Source: Bacillota bacterium (GTDB lineage Bacteria; Bacillota; Bacilli; Paenibacillales; UBA4045). Taken from it: a stretch of DNA of 64,000 nucleotides. The notes under the pieces are model-generated. The model was not told the origin of the DNA. It saw only the letters and a program-made list of their open reading frames with translations, and made no database searches. The stretch is taken from positions 124,001 to 188,000 of the forward strand of contig JAEZQY010000067.1 in assembly GCA_023441055.1 (NCBI GenBank), given 5' to 3'. Position numbers and translations under genes: made by a program. Positions within the stretch are counted from its first letter, which is position 1. Each line of letters begins with the position of its first letter. Shown in pieces: positions 9,235 through 17,381 of the stretch.

Positions 9235-10157
9235 ATGCTTTGGCCCCACCTTTTAGCAACTTGATTGGCAGTAATGACCATCGCCATACCAATCACGGAT
9301 TTGAATAGTCCTACCGCAGCACCTAGACTGAAATTAAATTGTTCTAAGCCGGTCCGGAATACCCAAGTGTCAATGATGTCGGCGACAGGGTAGACCTGAA
9401 CATTATAGAGGATATAGATTTGATCGAATCCTGCATCCAACATGTGCCCAAGTCTGATGATGAGCAGGAAGATAATCACATTACTAATCCCAGGCAAGGT
9501 CACATGCCAGATGATCTTCAATCGTGAAGCGCCATCCACTCGCGCGGCCTCATACAGAGTCGGATCGATCCCGGCAATTGCAGCCAAGTAAATGATCGCA
9601 CTCCACCCTAAGTCCTTCCAAATCTCAGAACCTACTAGCATAGAGCGGAATATATCAGGCGAGGTCATGAATGGGATTTTCGCTCCGAACCATTGATTCA
9701 GCCAGTTATTAACCAAACCGCTTGATTCGGAGAAGAATGCCAGCATAATCCCATATACGATAACCCAAGATAGAAAATGCGGCATGTAACTGATTGTTTG
9801 CACCCATCGTTTCAACGGACCATTGCGCACTTCGTTCAAGATAAGTGCAAGTATGATGCCAGGAGGCATACCCCACACAAGTTTATAAACACTGATCAGT
9901 ATCGTGTTACCAATAACTTGTGAAAAGTAGGGTGATTCATAGAATTTCAAAAAGTGTTTATACCACGGGTCGGCCCATGGACTATTAATAATACCGTGGT
10001 TGATATAATAATCCTTAAACGCAATAATGGATCCATAGATTGGGCCGTAACGATAAACAATGAAGAAAATGATTCCTGGCAGAAGCATTAGATATAATGC
10101 CCTGAACGACCAGATACGACGAACTAATAAATGAGATGCAGCTGAGATGTCTATCAC
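9228..10157 (-). CDS. ABC sugar permease, LplB type
   Basis: The 309-aa protein has six membrane segments, the LplB-type N-terminus (ALYLMLLPGIIFFIVYRYGPIYG) and the EAA loop (YEAARVDGASRLKIIW). The only plausible start is a GTG at 10157, since an in-frame TAA lies a few codons upstream; AAGAGG directly abuts it, so the translation signal is weak. It is the first gene of the importer operon, divergent from the yesN-type regulator. No ATPase gene follows; such importers use a shared ATPase of the MsmX kind in B. subtilis. Confidence 0.87.
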   Translation of the reverse strand: MIDISAASHLLVRRIWSFRALYLMLLPGIIFFIVYRYGPIYGSIIAFKDYYINHGIINSPWADPWYKHFLKFYESPYFSQVIGNTILISVYKLVWGMPPGIILALILNEVRNGPLKRWVQTISYMPHFLSWVIVYGIMLAFFSESSGLVNNWLNQWFGAKIPFMTSPDIFRSMLVGSEIWKDLGWSAIIYLAAIAGIDPTLYEAARVDGASRLKIIWHVTLPGISNVIIFLLIIRLGHMLDAGFDQIYILYNVQVYPVADIIDTWVFRTGLEQFNFSLGAAVGLFKSVIGMAMVITANQVAKRWGQSIW

Positions 10158-10277
10158 CCTCTTGTTTTCTGGTTATGATGTTACATCCAGTGTATTCGCT
10201 TACACGATTGATAAAAATACATAAAAGGAATGAATGTGTCAGCTAAAGTTTGATAACAATCTGAACTCGGTGTCATA

Positions 10278-10306
10278 TTGAAGGGCCATAGCACCGATGC
10301 TATAAT
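10278..10306 (+). promoter_or_regulatory. Extended -10 promoter of the YesN/YesM pair
   Basis: TTGAAG, a 17-nt spacer and TATAAT preceded by TGC form an extended -10 promoter. The ATG of the regulator is about 30 nt downstream, with GGAGGG as ribosome binding site. Confidence 0.65.
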
Positions 10307-10336
10307 GATTCATAATTCAGCTAATGGAGGGACATC

Positions 10337-11830
10337 ATGGGGACATTCAAGGTTCTTATCGTCGAGGACGAGAAATTAATCAGGGAGGAATTATCCTTAT
10401 TCCCTTGGGAAGAGAGCGGTATGCAACTGATTGCTGACGCTGCTGACGGCGAGGAAGCGCTTCGAATTTTCAATGATGTCGAACCGGAAGTTGTAATCAC
10501 AGATATCATGATGCCTGTCATGGACGGACTGGAGTTGACCAGATGCATCAAGGAATCAAAACCAAATACTGAGATCGTGATGCTGACCTGTTACAGTGAT
10601 TACACTTACTTGAGGAAAGCTATGCAATACGGGGTCAAGGATTACTTGCTTAAAGGGGTCTATACAACCGAAGATTTAAAAACGACACTTGAGCGGATAA
10701 CGGAACACCTTCATAAAAAGAAAACAGAAGTGACTACAAACGATGAACATCATCGTGAGTTATTAGCCTCACCAATTGCTAATTCTCACATGTTAAATTG
10801 GCTTACCAGCAACCAGACAGACAATCCTCAACACGCTGAGGTATCGTACCCTTGTATTCCTCTATCTCTATTATTCCGAACAAATGGAAGGTCAGAAGAA
10901 GGTAATCCCTCTATTGTGTTCTCTTCCCTCATCGCTAGAGTACTAAAACCGCTTCGTCCCTCCTGTATCGTTCAGGTAACGGATAAAGAGTTTTTCATCA
11001 CCCTGCCCGCATCATCAATCCTATCGTCCATCGATCTGACAGCATTGGAATCAGATGGACAATATTCATGCTTCATGGCTGTAGGTGAGTTCGCACACGA
11101 TCACAATGAGCTGAAGGAGCGTTACATTAGCAACTGCAGCTTCATTAAACATCACTTTTATCACAAGCGTTCTACAATACTCCTCACCAACGAACTTCCA
11201 CCTATAAAACAGCTTGGCTTTGAACATATTCTGGATTTGAACGCACGTATGAAAAGCTTGATGTACAACCCAGAGCCATTCATCGAATTCCTAATGAACG
11301 ACTTTACAGATATGATGTCAAATATGGCAGTAGATCCAATGGATGTGAAGCTATTGCTTGTCCAATGGATCACAGATCTAGAACGAATCTTAAAGATAGA
11401 TCAGCCAATTGTTGATAAGGAGTTACTCATTCATGCTGCAGACATCCAAGACATGATTACGTATGTGTCAAACGCATTCCAAGAAGTCCTCACTCCAGCG
11501 ATGAGCACTCGTTTTGAAGTGAATAAGACCATTCAACTCATATGCGAGCGATTGCATGAGCCAATCACGTTGTATGACATATCCAATCAGGTCGGTCTTA
11601 GTCCGAAATACTTAGGCCTTCAATTCAAGAAATATACAGGGGAAAGCTTCCGTGATTACTTAAAAAGAATGCGCTTACAGAAGGCGACGGAATTATTAAC
11701 AGAAAGCAATTTAAAAATATATGAGATTGCCTTACAAGTGGGCATTCCAAACTATCGGTACTTCTGTGAAATATTCAACCTTGCATATGGGAAAACACCG
11801 AAGGAATATCGAGGAATGGCGAATGAATAA
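10337..11830 (+). CDS. YesN-type response regulator with AraC HTH domain
   Basis: The 497-aa protein has an N-terminal receiver domain with phospho-acceptor D56 (VVITDIMMPVMDG) and the acidic pair E10-D11, a middle region of about 270 residues, and a C-terminal AraC/XylS double helix-turn-helix (LYDISNQVGLSPKYLGLQFKKYTGE). It should activate the divergent sugar importer operon when phosphorylated by the kinase encoded immediately downstream. The overlap of 8 bp with that kinase gene supports coupling. Confidence 0.9.
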   Translation: MGTFKVLIVEDEKLIREELSLFPWEESGMQLIADAADGEEALRIFNDVEPEVVITDIMMPVMDGLELTRCIKESKPNTEIVMLTCYSDYTYLRKAMQYGVKDYLLKGVYTTEDLKTTLERITEHLHKKKTEVTTNDEHHRELLASPIANSHMLNWLTSNQTDNPQHAEVSYPCIPLSLLFRTNGRSEEGNPSIVFSSLIARVLKPLRPSCIVQVTDKEFFITLPASSILSSIDLTALESDGQYSCFMAVGEFAHDHNELKERYISNCSFIKHHFYHKRSTILLTNELPPIKQLGFEHILDLNARMKSLMYNPEPFIEFLMNDFTDMMSNMAVDPMDVKLLLVQWITDLERILKIDQPIVDKELLIHAADIQDMITYVSNAFQEVLTPAMSTRFEVNKTIQLICERLHEPITLYDISNQVGLSPKYLGLQFKKYTGESFRDYLKRMRLQKATELLTESNLKIYEIALQVGIPNYRYFCEIFNLAYGKTPKEYRGMANE

Positions 11831-13592
11831 GCGCAATGGGAGTACGAACAAGAAATTCATCAGCTTCTTTAGCAAAATGTTCGCAACTCTATTAATTATC
11901 AGTCTTTGTATCTTCGCATCCCTACTTCTTATCAGTCAGGAGACATCCAGAAATAGCTTAATTGAGCAAAAATCTAATGATACCGTTCTACTCGTAGAGT
12001 TCATCAGTAAATTCTTGGATATTTATCAACAGAACATTGCCACAATTCTCTACAGTATAAAAAACAGTGAAGGCTTTCTAACAAGTGATTCAGAACAAAG
12101 AAGTGACATCCTCAGGAATCACCATACGATCAATAGTGCTATGATTGGGAATCTATATTTTATCAATCGGCAGAGAGAAGTAAATGCCCATAATCCACTC
12201 ATTTTTGATATCGTGGGACAACCCGAACTGATGAACCTTTACGATCAGGCATTACTCAACATGGACTTAATAAAGTGGAGTGAACCCTACTATTCCCCAA
12301 TGCTGACTATGCAGACAATCGCAGTATCGCTCCCGATGAAGAACGAGAACGGAATGTTGGAGGGAGTCATCATTGCTGAACTGGATCTGAATTGGCTCAA
12401 TGGACAGATGAATACATTCAGCCGAGGCCGCGATCAATCGATTGTCATCCTGTCTCCACAAGGACAGGTCATAACAGTTAATTCCAATCGATCTCTTCTT
12501 CCCTTCATTACGAATACGTTGCCAAGAACGATAGAACCGAACTTTCTGAATCAGCTCAGAAATGTCGACAAGCATGTTCATCAGATCCGAACCGACACCC
12601 ACCAATTGATGTCCGTTAAACATACAGATACGCAATTAGGCTGGCAGCTCATTATGTTAATTGACGAAAGTACTTTCACCGAAAGTGTACAAGAACTTTC
12701 ACAAAAATTAATCAATGTCGGTCTTCTATTCCTTGTCCTGCTATTTCTTGCATCCTATCTGATCAGTAGACAATTCTCCAGACCGATACGCATTCTAGCC
12801 GCCCAGATGGACCGAATTCAAGGGGAAAAACTATTATTATCCACCACTGTTCCCTTGCATAGAAATGATGAGCTTGGCGCATTATCCAAGAGTTTCCACG
12901 CCCTGCTGCAACGCATTCGAACGCTAATCGAAGATGTCAAGCTGTTAGAGCGGCGTAAACAACAAATTGAATTTAAAATGCTTATGAGTCAAATCAGACC
13001 CCATTTTCTATATAACACCTTAAACAGCATCCGGAGTCTGGCGCGGAGTAAAAGATATGAAGATATCGATCATACCATCCGGTCTTTAGTTAAGCTGCTC
13101 ATGTTCAGCATTGATAAAAAAGACGACATGATCACAATTGAAGAAGAGCTGACGTGTCTGCGGGCATATGTCCAGATTCTCGAGGTACGAAATGACAAAC
13201 ATATTGATTGCTTTATTCAAGTGTCGCCTGAGCATTTCAAATTCATGCTGCCTAAGCTAATCCTGCAACCTTTGATTGAAAACTGTATCTTCCATGGTTT
13301 CGCCAAGATGAATGAGGGGCTAATTGTTATCCAATCAACGATTCACCATTCCAGTATAACGATATCCGTCACGGATAACGGTCATGGCTTGCCGTCAACT
13401 GATCTTACGCAATTGACAAGCAAGAAGGCTGATGATTCATTAAATCACATTGGATTAATCAACGTCCATGAAAGAATTAAACTGCATTTCGGCTCTGATT
13501 ATGGAATCTCCGTCGCAGATCAGCCAGCGACAGGTACGATTATTAATATAAAGCTGCCTCTGGTTTTACAAGACAAGAATGGTGATGATTAA
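11823..13592 (+). CDS. YesM-type sensor histidine kinase
   Basis: The 589-aa protein has two membrane helices (about residues 15-36 and 295-315) flanking an extracellular sensor, a HAMP segment (SRPIRILAAQMDRIQG), the His_kinase domain with the phosphorylated histidine in QIRPHFLYNTLNSI, and an ATP-binding domain with PLIENCIFHG and DNGHGLP. The ATG at 11823 overlaps the regulator stop and has GAGGA 8 nt upstream; the longer open frame upstream lies inside the regulator gene. It probably senses an extracellular sugar, perhaps through the binding protein. Confidence 0.9.
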   Translation: MNKRNGSTNKKFISFFSKMFATLLIISLCIFASLLLISQETSRNSLIEQKSNDTVLLVEFISKFLDIYQQNIATILYSIKNSEGFLTSDSEQRSDILRNHHTINSAMIGNLYFINRQREVNAHNPLIFDIVGQPELMNLYDQALLNMDLIKWSEPYYSPMLTMQTIAVSLPMKNENGMLEGVIIAELDLNWLNGQMNTFSRGRDQSIVILSPQGQVITVNSNRSLLPFITNTLPRTIEPNFLNQLRNVDKHVHQIRTDTHQLMSVKHTDTQLGWQLIMLIDESTFTESVQELSQKLINVGLLFLVLLFLASYLISRQFSRPIRILAAQMDRIQGEKLLLSTTVPLHRNDELGALSKSFHALLQRIRTLIEDVKLLERRKQQIEFKMLMSQIRPHFLYNTLNSIRSLARSKRYEDIDHTIRSLVKLLMFSIDKKDDMITIEEELTCLRAYVQILEVRNDKHIDCFIQVSPEHFKFMLPKLILQPLIENCIFHGFAKMNEGLIVIQSTIHHSSITISVTDNGHGLPSTDLTQLTSKKADDSLNHIGLINVHERIKLHFGSDYGISVADQPATGTIINIKLPLVLQDKNGDD

Positions 13593-13630
13593 TAACAGTC
13601 CTATAAAGGTCCATGCCGGGCGTAACCCAA

Positions 13631-13664
13631 CAAGAGACAGTGCCTAAATCGGCACTGTCTCTTG
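13631..13664. terminator. Bidirectional hairpin between convergent operons
   Basis: A perfect 14-bp stem (13631-13644 with 13651-13664) closes a 6-nt loop. It lies between the kinase gene ending at 13592 and the convergent binding-protein gene ending at 13690, so it can serve both. The T-tract is weak on either side. Confidence 0.6.
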
Positions 13665-13689
13665 TACGTTATTCATTGCGTTATTCCGA

Positions 13690-15294
13690 TTACCTAGCAG
13701 CGGCATACAGCTGATTGATCTCCGCTATATAATCGTCGCCGCCGTTCTTGCGCCATAGCGCGATCGCATCGTCCAGCCCCTTATCATCGATCTGCCCGAC
13801 AATATATTGAATCCGCGCATCTGCGATAATGTTATCCAGCTGTTGACCCTTCTGCGCATACACCTCAGAGACGAACGGCTCCGCAGGGTTGCCTACCACA
13901 ATCTGTTCATTGGCTGCCTGGACATCCGCCACTTGCTTATTAATAGGCGTCATCTCCAGCGTCGGTGTTGTCGGTCCAATGAACATCAGGAATTGATTCA
14001 TATCTTGCTTCTCGCTGTTCAAGGCGACATCCTCTGGTGTTGTGAGCGGCTTGATGTAGCCATCCACCATCTCATAGTGTCTGCCTTCAATCCCGTAACC
14101 AAGAAGCATCTGCATCTCTTCATCATTAAGCTGATCCATGAATGTTAGAACGCGTCTGAGCTCTTCCTCTGTCTTCACCGCGCTCTTGGATACGGCCAGC
14201 ACATGGGAGTATCCAGAGGTTGGCATATCCCGATGTCCCTTAGGACCAACCGGTGCTTGGTAGACACCGATATACGGATTATCTTGTCCGCGATCGGCCT
14301 TCTCCTGCATCTTGCCGTCAATGCGTCGGCCTGCGTCCGCTACGTCCACCATAACGCCCGCTTGACCGTTAATGATTGGATCATTCCATACTGCAGGATC
14401 CATGACAGCGAAGTCTTCATTTACCAGACCCTCTACATACAGCTTGCGGAAGAATTGCAGCGCTTCCCGGTACTCTGGCGTCAGGTGAGTAGGCACGAGC
14501 TGGCCTGAACCATCATCGCCCCACTTATTCGGCGCGCCGAACCAGATCTGCATGATGTCCCATGGACCTGCATACTTCGTAATGACAATGCCGTAGGTGT
14601 CATCCTTGTTGTTACGATCCGGATCCTGCTCCTTGAACGCCTTCAGCATATCATAGAATTGGTCAATCGTCTTCGGCTCAGTCATTCCTACATTCGCGAG
14701 CCAATCCTTATTGATTGAGACGCCCATTCTGCCCAGCACCCGACCACGATACACCCCATAGGTCTTACCATCGACAGAGGAGTTATTCAGGACAATCTCA
14801 TTGGCTTGACTAAGATTCGGATAATCCTGCAGATACGGCCCTAATTCCCAGAATGCGCCGCTGCGCGCCGCATTGATATAGGAGGCGGAATTGCGATCCA
14901 CCACCATAATCGTAGGCAGATTGCCTGAGGCGAGCGTAATATTCATCTTATCCGGATACGAGCTGTTCGGTACGAATTGCATCTCGACATCCGTGTTCGT
15001 ATAGGCCTCCAATGCCTGGATAACCGGGCTGTCATCCTTCGGCAGATCGGTGCTGAAGGAAGGAACCATAATGGACAGCTTCAGCGGATCAAGCTTGGCC
15101 GGTTCTGTGTCTTCCACCTTCTCTTGATTAGCAGGCGTAGTCACAGCTTCGTTCGACTGATTAGTATTATTCGTAGTACTCGATGAGGTATTGCCGCCAT
15201 TGTTGCTGGAGCATGCAGCGAGCATGCTTAGCGTGATTAGGATTGCCGTCAACATCATCAGATGCTTGTTCCATTTTCTACGAACCATTGTCAT
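13690..15294 (-). CDS. ABC importer solute-binding lipoprotein (LplA type)
   Basis: The 534-aa protein has a lipoprotein signal with lipobox LAAC (cysteine near residue 28), a low-complexity Ser/Asn/Thr linker (NNGGNTSSSTTNNTNQSN) and a large solute-binding domain of the LplA/YtcQ group. GGGAGG lies 8 nt before the ATG. It is the last gene of the LplB-YtcP-LplA order on the minus strand. A GH95 fucosidase lies further upstream on the same strand, so a fucose-containing oligosaccharide is a reasonable but unproven substrate. Confidence 0.87.
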   Translation of the reverse strand: MTMVRRKWNKHLMMLTAILITLSMLAACSSNNGGNTSSSTTNNTNQSNEAVTTPANQEKVEDTEPAKLDPLKLSIMVPSFSTDLPKDDSPVIQALEAYTNTDVEMQFVPNSSYPDKMNITLASGNLPTIMVVDRNSASYINAARSGAFWELGPYLQDYPNLSQANEIVLNNSSVDGKTYGVYRGRVLGRMGVSINKDWLANVGMTEPKTIDQFYDMLKAFKEQDPDRNNKDDTYGIVITKYAGPWDIMQIWFGAPNKWGDDGSGQLVPTHLTPEYREALQFFRKLYVEGLVNEDFAVMDPAVWNDPIINGQAGVMVDVADAGRRIDGKMQEKADRGQDNPYIGVYQAPVGPKGHRDMPTSGYSHVLAVSKSAVKTEEELRRVLTFMDQLNDEEMQMLLGYGIEGRHYEMVDGYIKPLTTPEDVALNSEKQDMNQFLMFIGPTTPTLEMTPINKQVADVQAANEQIVVGNPAEPFVSEVYAQKGQQLDNIIADARIQYIVGQIDDKGLDDAIALWRKNGGDDYIAEINQLYAAAR

Positions 15295-15343
15295 CTTGTG
15301 ATCCTCCCTTTTCTTATCATACCATGATATTCAAGCCATTCGA

Positions 15344-16228
15344 TCAACCCTTAATCGAGCCGAGCAGCACCCCCTTAGCGAAGTGCTTCTGCAGGAACGG
15401 ATAGACGAGCATGATCGGCAATGTTCCGAATACGATAACCGCCATCTTCACGGATTGCTCCGGCGGCTTAACGAAGTTCTGATCGAGATTATTCATATCG
15501 CCGACAGACAGCTGTGAGAGCATAACGATCTCTCTGAGCATAACCTGCAGAGGCCACTTGGTATGATCATTCAGATACAACATTGCCGTGAAGAAGTTAT
15601 TCCAATGCCCCACCGCATAGAATAGTCCGAATGTGGCGATAACCGGCTTGGACAGCGGCAGGACAATCCGCCACAGTACCCCGAGATCATTACAGCCGTC
15701 TATGCGCGCGGATTCCTCCAGCCCCGGGGGCAGCTCCTGGAAGAAGTTCTTAATTATGATGAGATTGAATGCGCTGATCGCTCCCGGCAGTATAACTGCA
15801 GCATAGCTGTTGATTAATCCCAGCTCCTTGACGACCAGATAGCTTGGTATTAACCCGCCGCTGAACAGGATCGTGAAGATAACTAGATTCATCACCACAT
15901 TCCTGCCATACAGCGACCTGCGGGACAGCGCATACGCCATCGTAAGGGTGAAGGCCAGATTAGTGATCGTACCGACCACGGTGATGAACATCGACACCCC
16001 CATGCTGCGGAAGATCGTAGAAGATGACATAATGTATTGATAAGCCCCATACGACAGCTGTCTAGGGATCAGGAACACGCCGCGTTCTGTAATTTCCGCC
16101 TCTGTCGCCAGAGAAGCTGAGACAATATAGAGGAACGGCAACAGTGTGATGAGCGCGAACAGCGCGAGGAACAAGTAGTTGAAGCCATCGAACAGCTTCT
16201 CCCCTAATGAATCATGCTTATTGACCAT
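15344..16228 (-). CDS. ABC sugar permease, YtcP/LplC type
   Basis: The 294-aa protein has six membrane segments, the EAA loop (EESARIDGCNDLGVLW then LPLSKP) and the terminal GVLLGSIKG of the YtcP subfamily. A GAGGAGAGAGAG site precedes the ATG. It lies 24 bp after the partner permease and 49 bp before the binding-protein gene. Confidence 0.88.
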   Translation of the reverse strand: MVNKHDSLGEKLFDGFNYLFLALFALITLLPFLYIVSASLATEAEITERGVFLIPRQLSYGAYQYIMSSSTIFRSMGVSMFITVVGTITNLAFTLTMAYALSRRSLYGRNVVMNLVIFTILFSGGLIPSYLVVKELGLINSYAAVILPGAISAFNLIIIKNFFQELPPGLEESARIDGCNDLGVLWRIVLPLSKPVIATFGLFYAVGHWNNFFTAMLYLNDHTKWPLQVMLREIVMLSQLSVGDMNNLDQNFVKPPEQSVKMAVIVFGTLPIMLVYPFLQKHFAKGVLLGSIKG

Positions 16229-16252
16229 CTGCTCTCTCTCCTCTCTGCGACA

Positions 16253-17209
16253 TTATAAGATCCCCTCATGACCAGCCTTCTTGGCGAGCCAGTTGCTGCC
16301 GTACACGAGTATCACACCAACAACCGACTTGAATAGTCCAATGGCTGTGCTGTAACTGAAGGCTCCTTGCGTAATCCCGACAAAATAAACATAGGTGTCG
16401 AACACATCAGCCACCGAGCGGTTAAGCGAATTCGTCATCAGGAAGATCTGTTCGAATCCGTTATCCAGAAAATTGCCCAGTCGCAGGATGAGCAGAATCA
16501 CAATGGTGCTGCTGATGGCCGGCAGTGTTATGTTCCACAATCGCTGCCAGCGGCTTGCCCCATCCACAACCGCCGCTTCGTATTGCTCCACATCGACCGA
16601 TGCGAGAGCAGCCAAGAAGATAATTGTGCCCCAGCCTGTCTCCTTCCACATAATCTGTAGAATAATCAGCGGTCTGAACCAGTCCGGATCAGCCAGGAAG
16701 TTTATCTTTTCACCAGTCAACCTGAACACGAATTCGTTCACAATGCCGCCATTCGTCGTTAAGAATACATAGGTCATACTGGCTACGATAACCATCGAGA
16801 TGAAGTGAGGGATATAGATCATCGTCTGAATCGTCCGCTTGAACACGGCAACGCGAATCTCGTTCAGCAGCAGCGCGGCAATGATCGGCGCTGGGAAGAA
16901 GAACACCATATCGTAGACAGCCAATATGAACGTATTCCGAAGCAGTCTAGCGAAATCCGGATTGGAGAAGAAGATTCGGAAGTGCTCGAAGCCAACCCAC
17001 TCACTGCTCCAGAAGCCCAGGAAGGGCTGATAGTTCTGGAAGGAGATTAATACCCCCCACATCGGCAAGTACTTGAAGATTAGGAAATAGATAAGGCCTG
17101 GCAATAGCAGCATGTACATCCACTTGTCGCGCTTCAGTCTGCCCCGCCAGTCCGCGCGGTTGGATGTTTTTTTTAACGCTGGGTTCGTCGCTGGTATCGT
17201 ATTGTCCAT
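16253..17209 (-). CDS. ABC sugar permease, LplB type
   Basis: The 318-aa protein has a basic N-terminus, the LplB start (WMYMLLLPGLIYFLIFKYLPMWG), six membrane segments and the EAA loop (YEAAVVDGASRWQRLW). It is the first gene of the importer operon, with AGAGGGGAG upstream of the ATG and its own promoter at 17261-17289. No ATPase is encoded nearby. Confidence 0.88.
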   Translation of the reverse strand: MDNTIPATNPALKKTSNRADWRGRLKRDKWMYMLLLPGLIYFLIFKYLPMWGVLISFQNYQPFLGFWSSEWVGFEHFRIFFSNPDFARLLRNTFILAVYDMVFFFPAPIIAALLLNEIRVAVFKRTIQTMIYIPHFISMVIVASMTYVFLTTNGGIVNEFVFRLTGEKINFLADPDWFRPLIILQIMWKETGWGTIIFLAALASVDVEQYEAAVVDGASRWQRLWNITLPAISSTIVILLILRLGNFLDNGFEQIFLMTNSLNRSVADVFDTYVYFVGITQGAFSYSTAIGLFKSVVGVILVYGSNWLAKKAGHEGIL

Positions 17210-17260
17210 GGGTTCTCCCCTCTCTCGTTGTAAAGCTCCAATTCGCTGGGCTCACCTCTG

Positions 17261-17289
17261 AGTATCCATGGTTCGCCCGCTCGGTTCAA
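17261..17289 (-). promoter_or_regulatory. Sigma-A promoter of the second importer operon
   Basis: On the minus strand TTGAAC, a 17-nt spacer and GATACT lie just downstream of the terminator of the AraC gene and about 50 nt before the permease start. Confidence 0.45.
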
Positions 17290-17308
17290 TTTCACTTTTT
17301 TGCGCACA

Positions 17309-17333
17309 GAAAAAGCCTTGCGGAGCAAGGCTT
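17309..17333 (-). terminator. Rho-independent terminator of the membrane AraC gene
   Basis: An 8-bp stem AAGCCTTG/CAAGGCTT with a 5-nt loop (17313-17333) is followed on the minus strand by a run of T residues. Confidence 0.75.
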
Positions 17334-17381
17334 AAAGTGGGGGATATCCTTTTTTTGAGCACAGTGTACATTCTTGCGCGC

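Noticed and set aside
12665..12676. Palindrome GAAAGTACTTTC
   Set aside because: It lies inside the sensor-kinase coding region and is explained by codons for its sensor domain.
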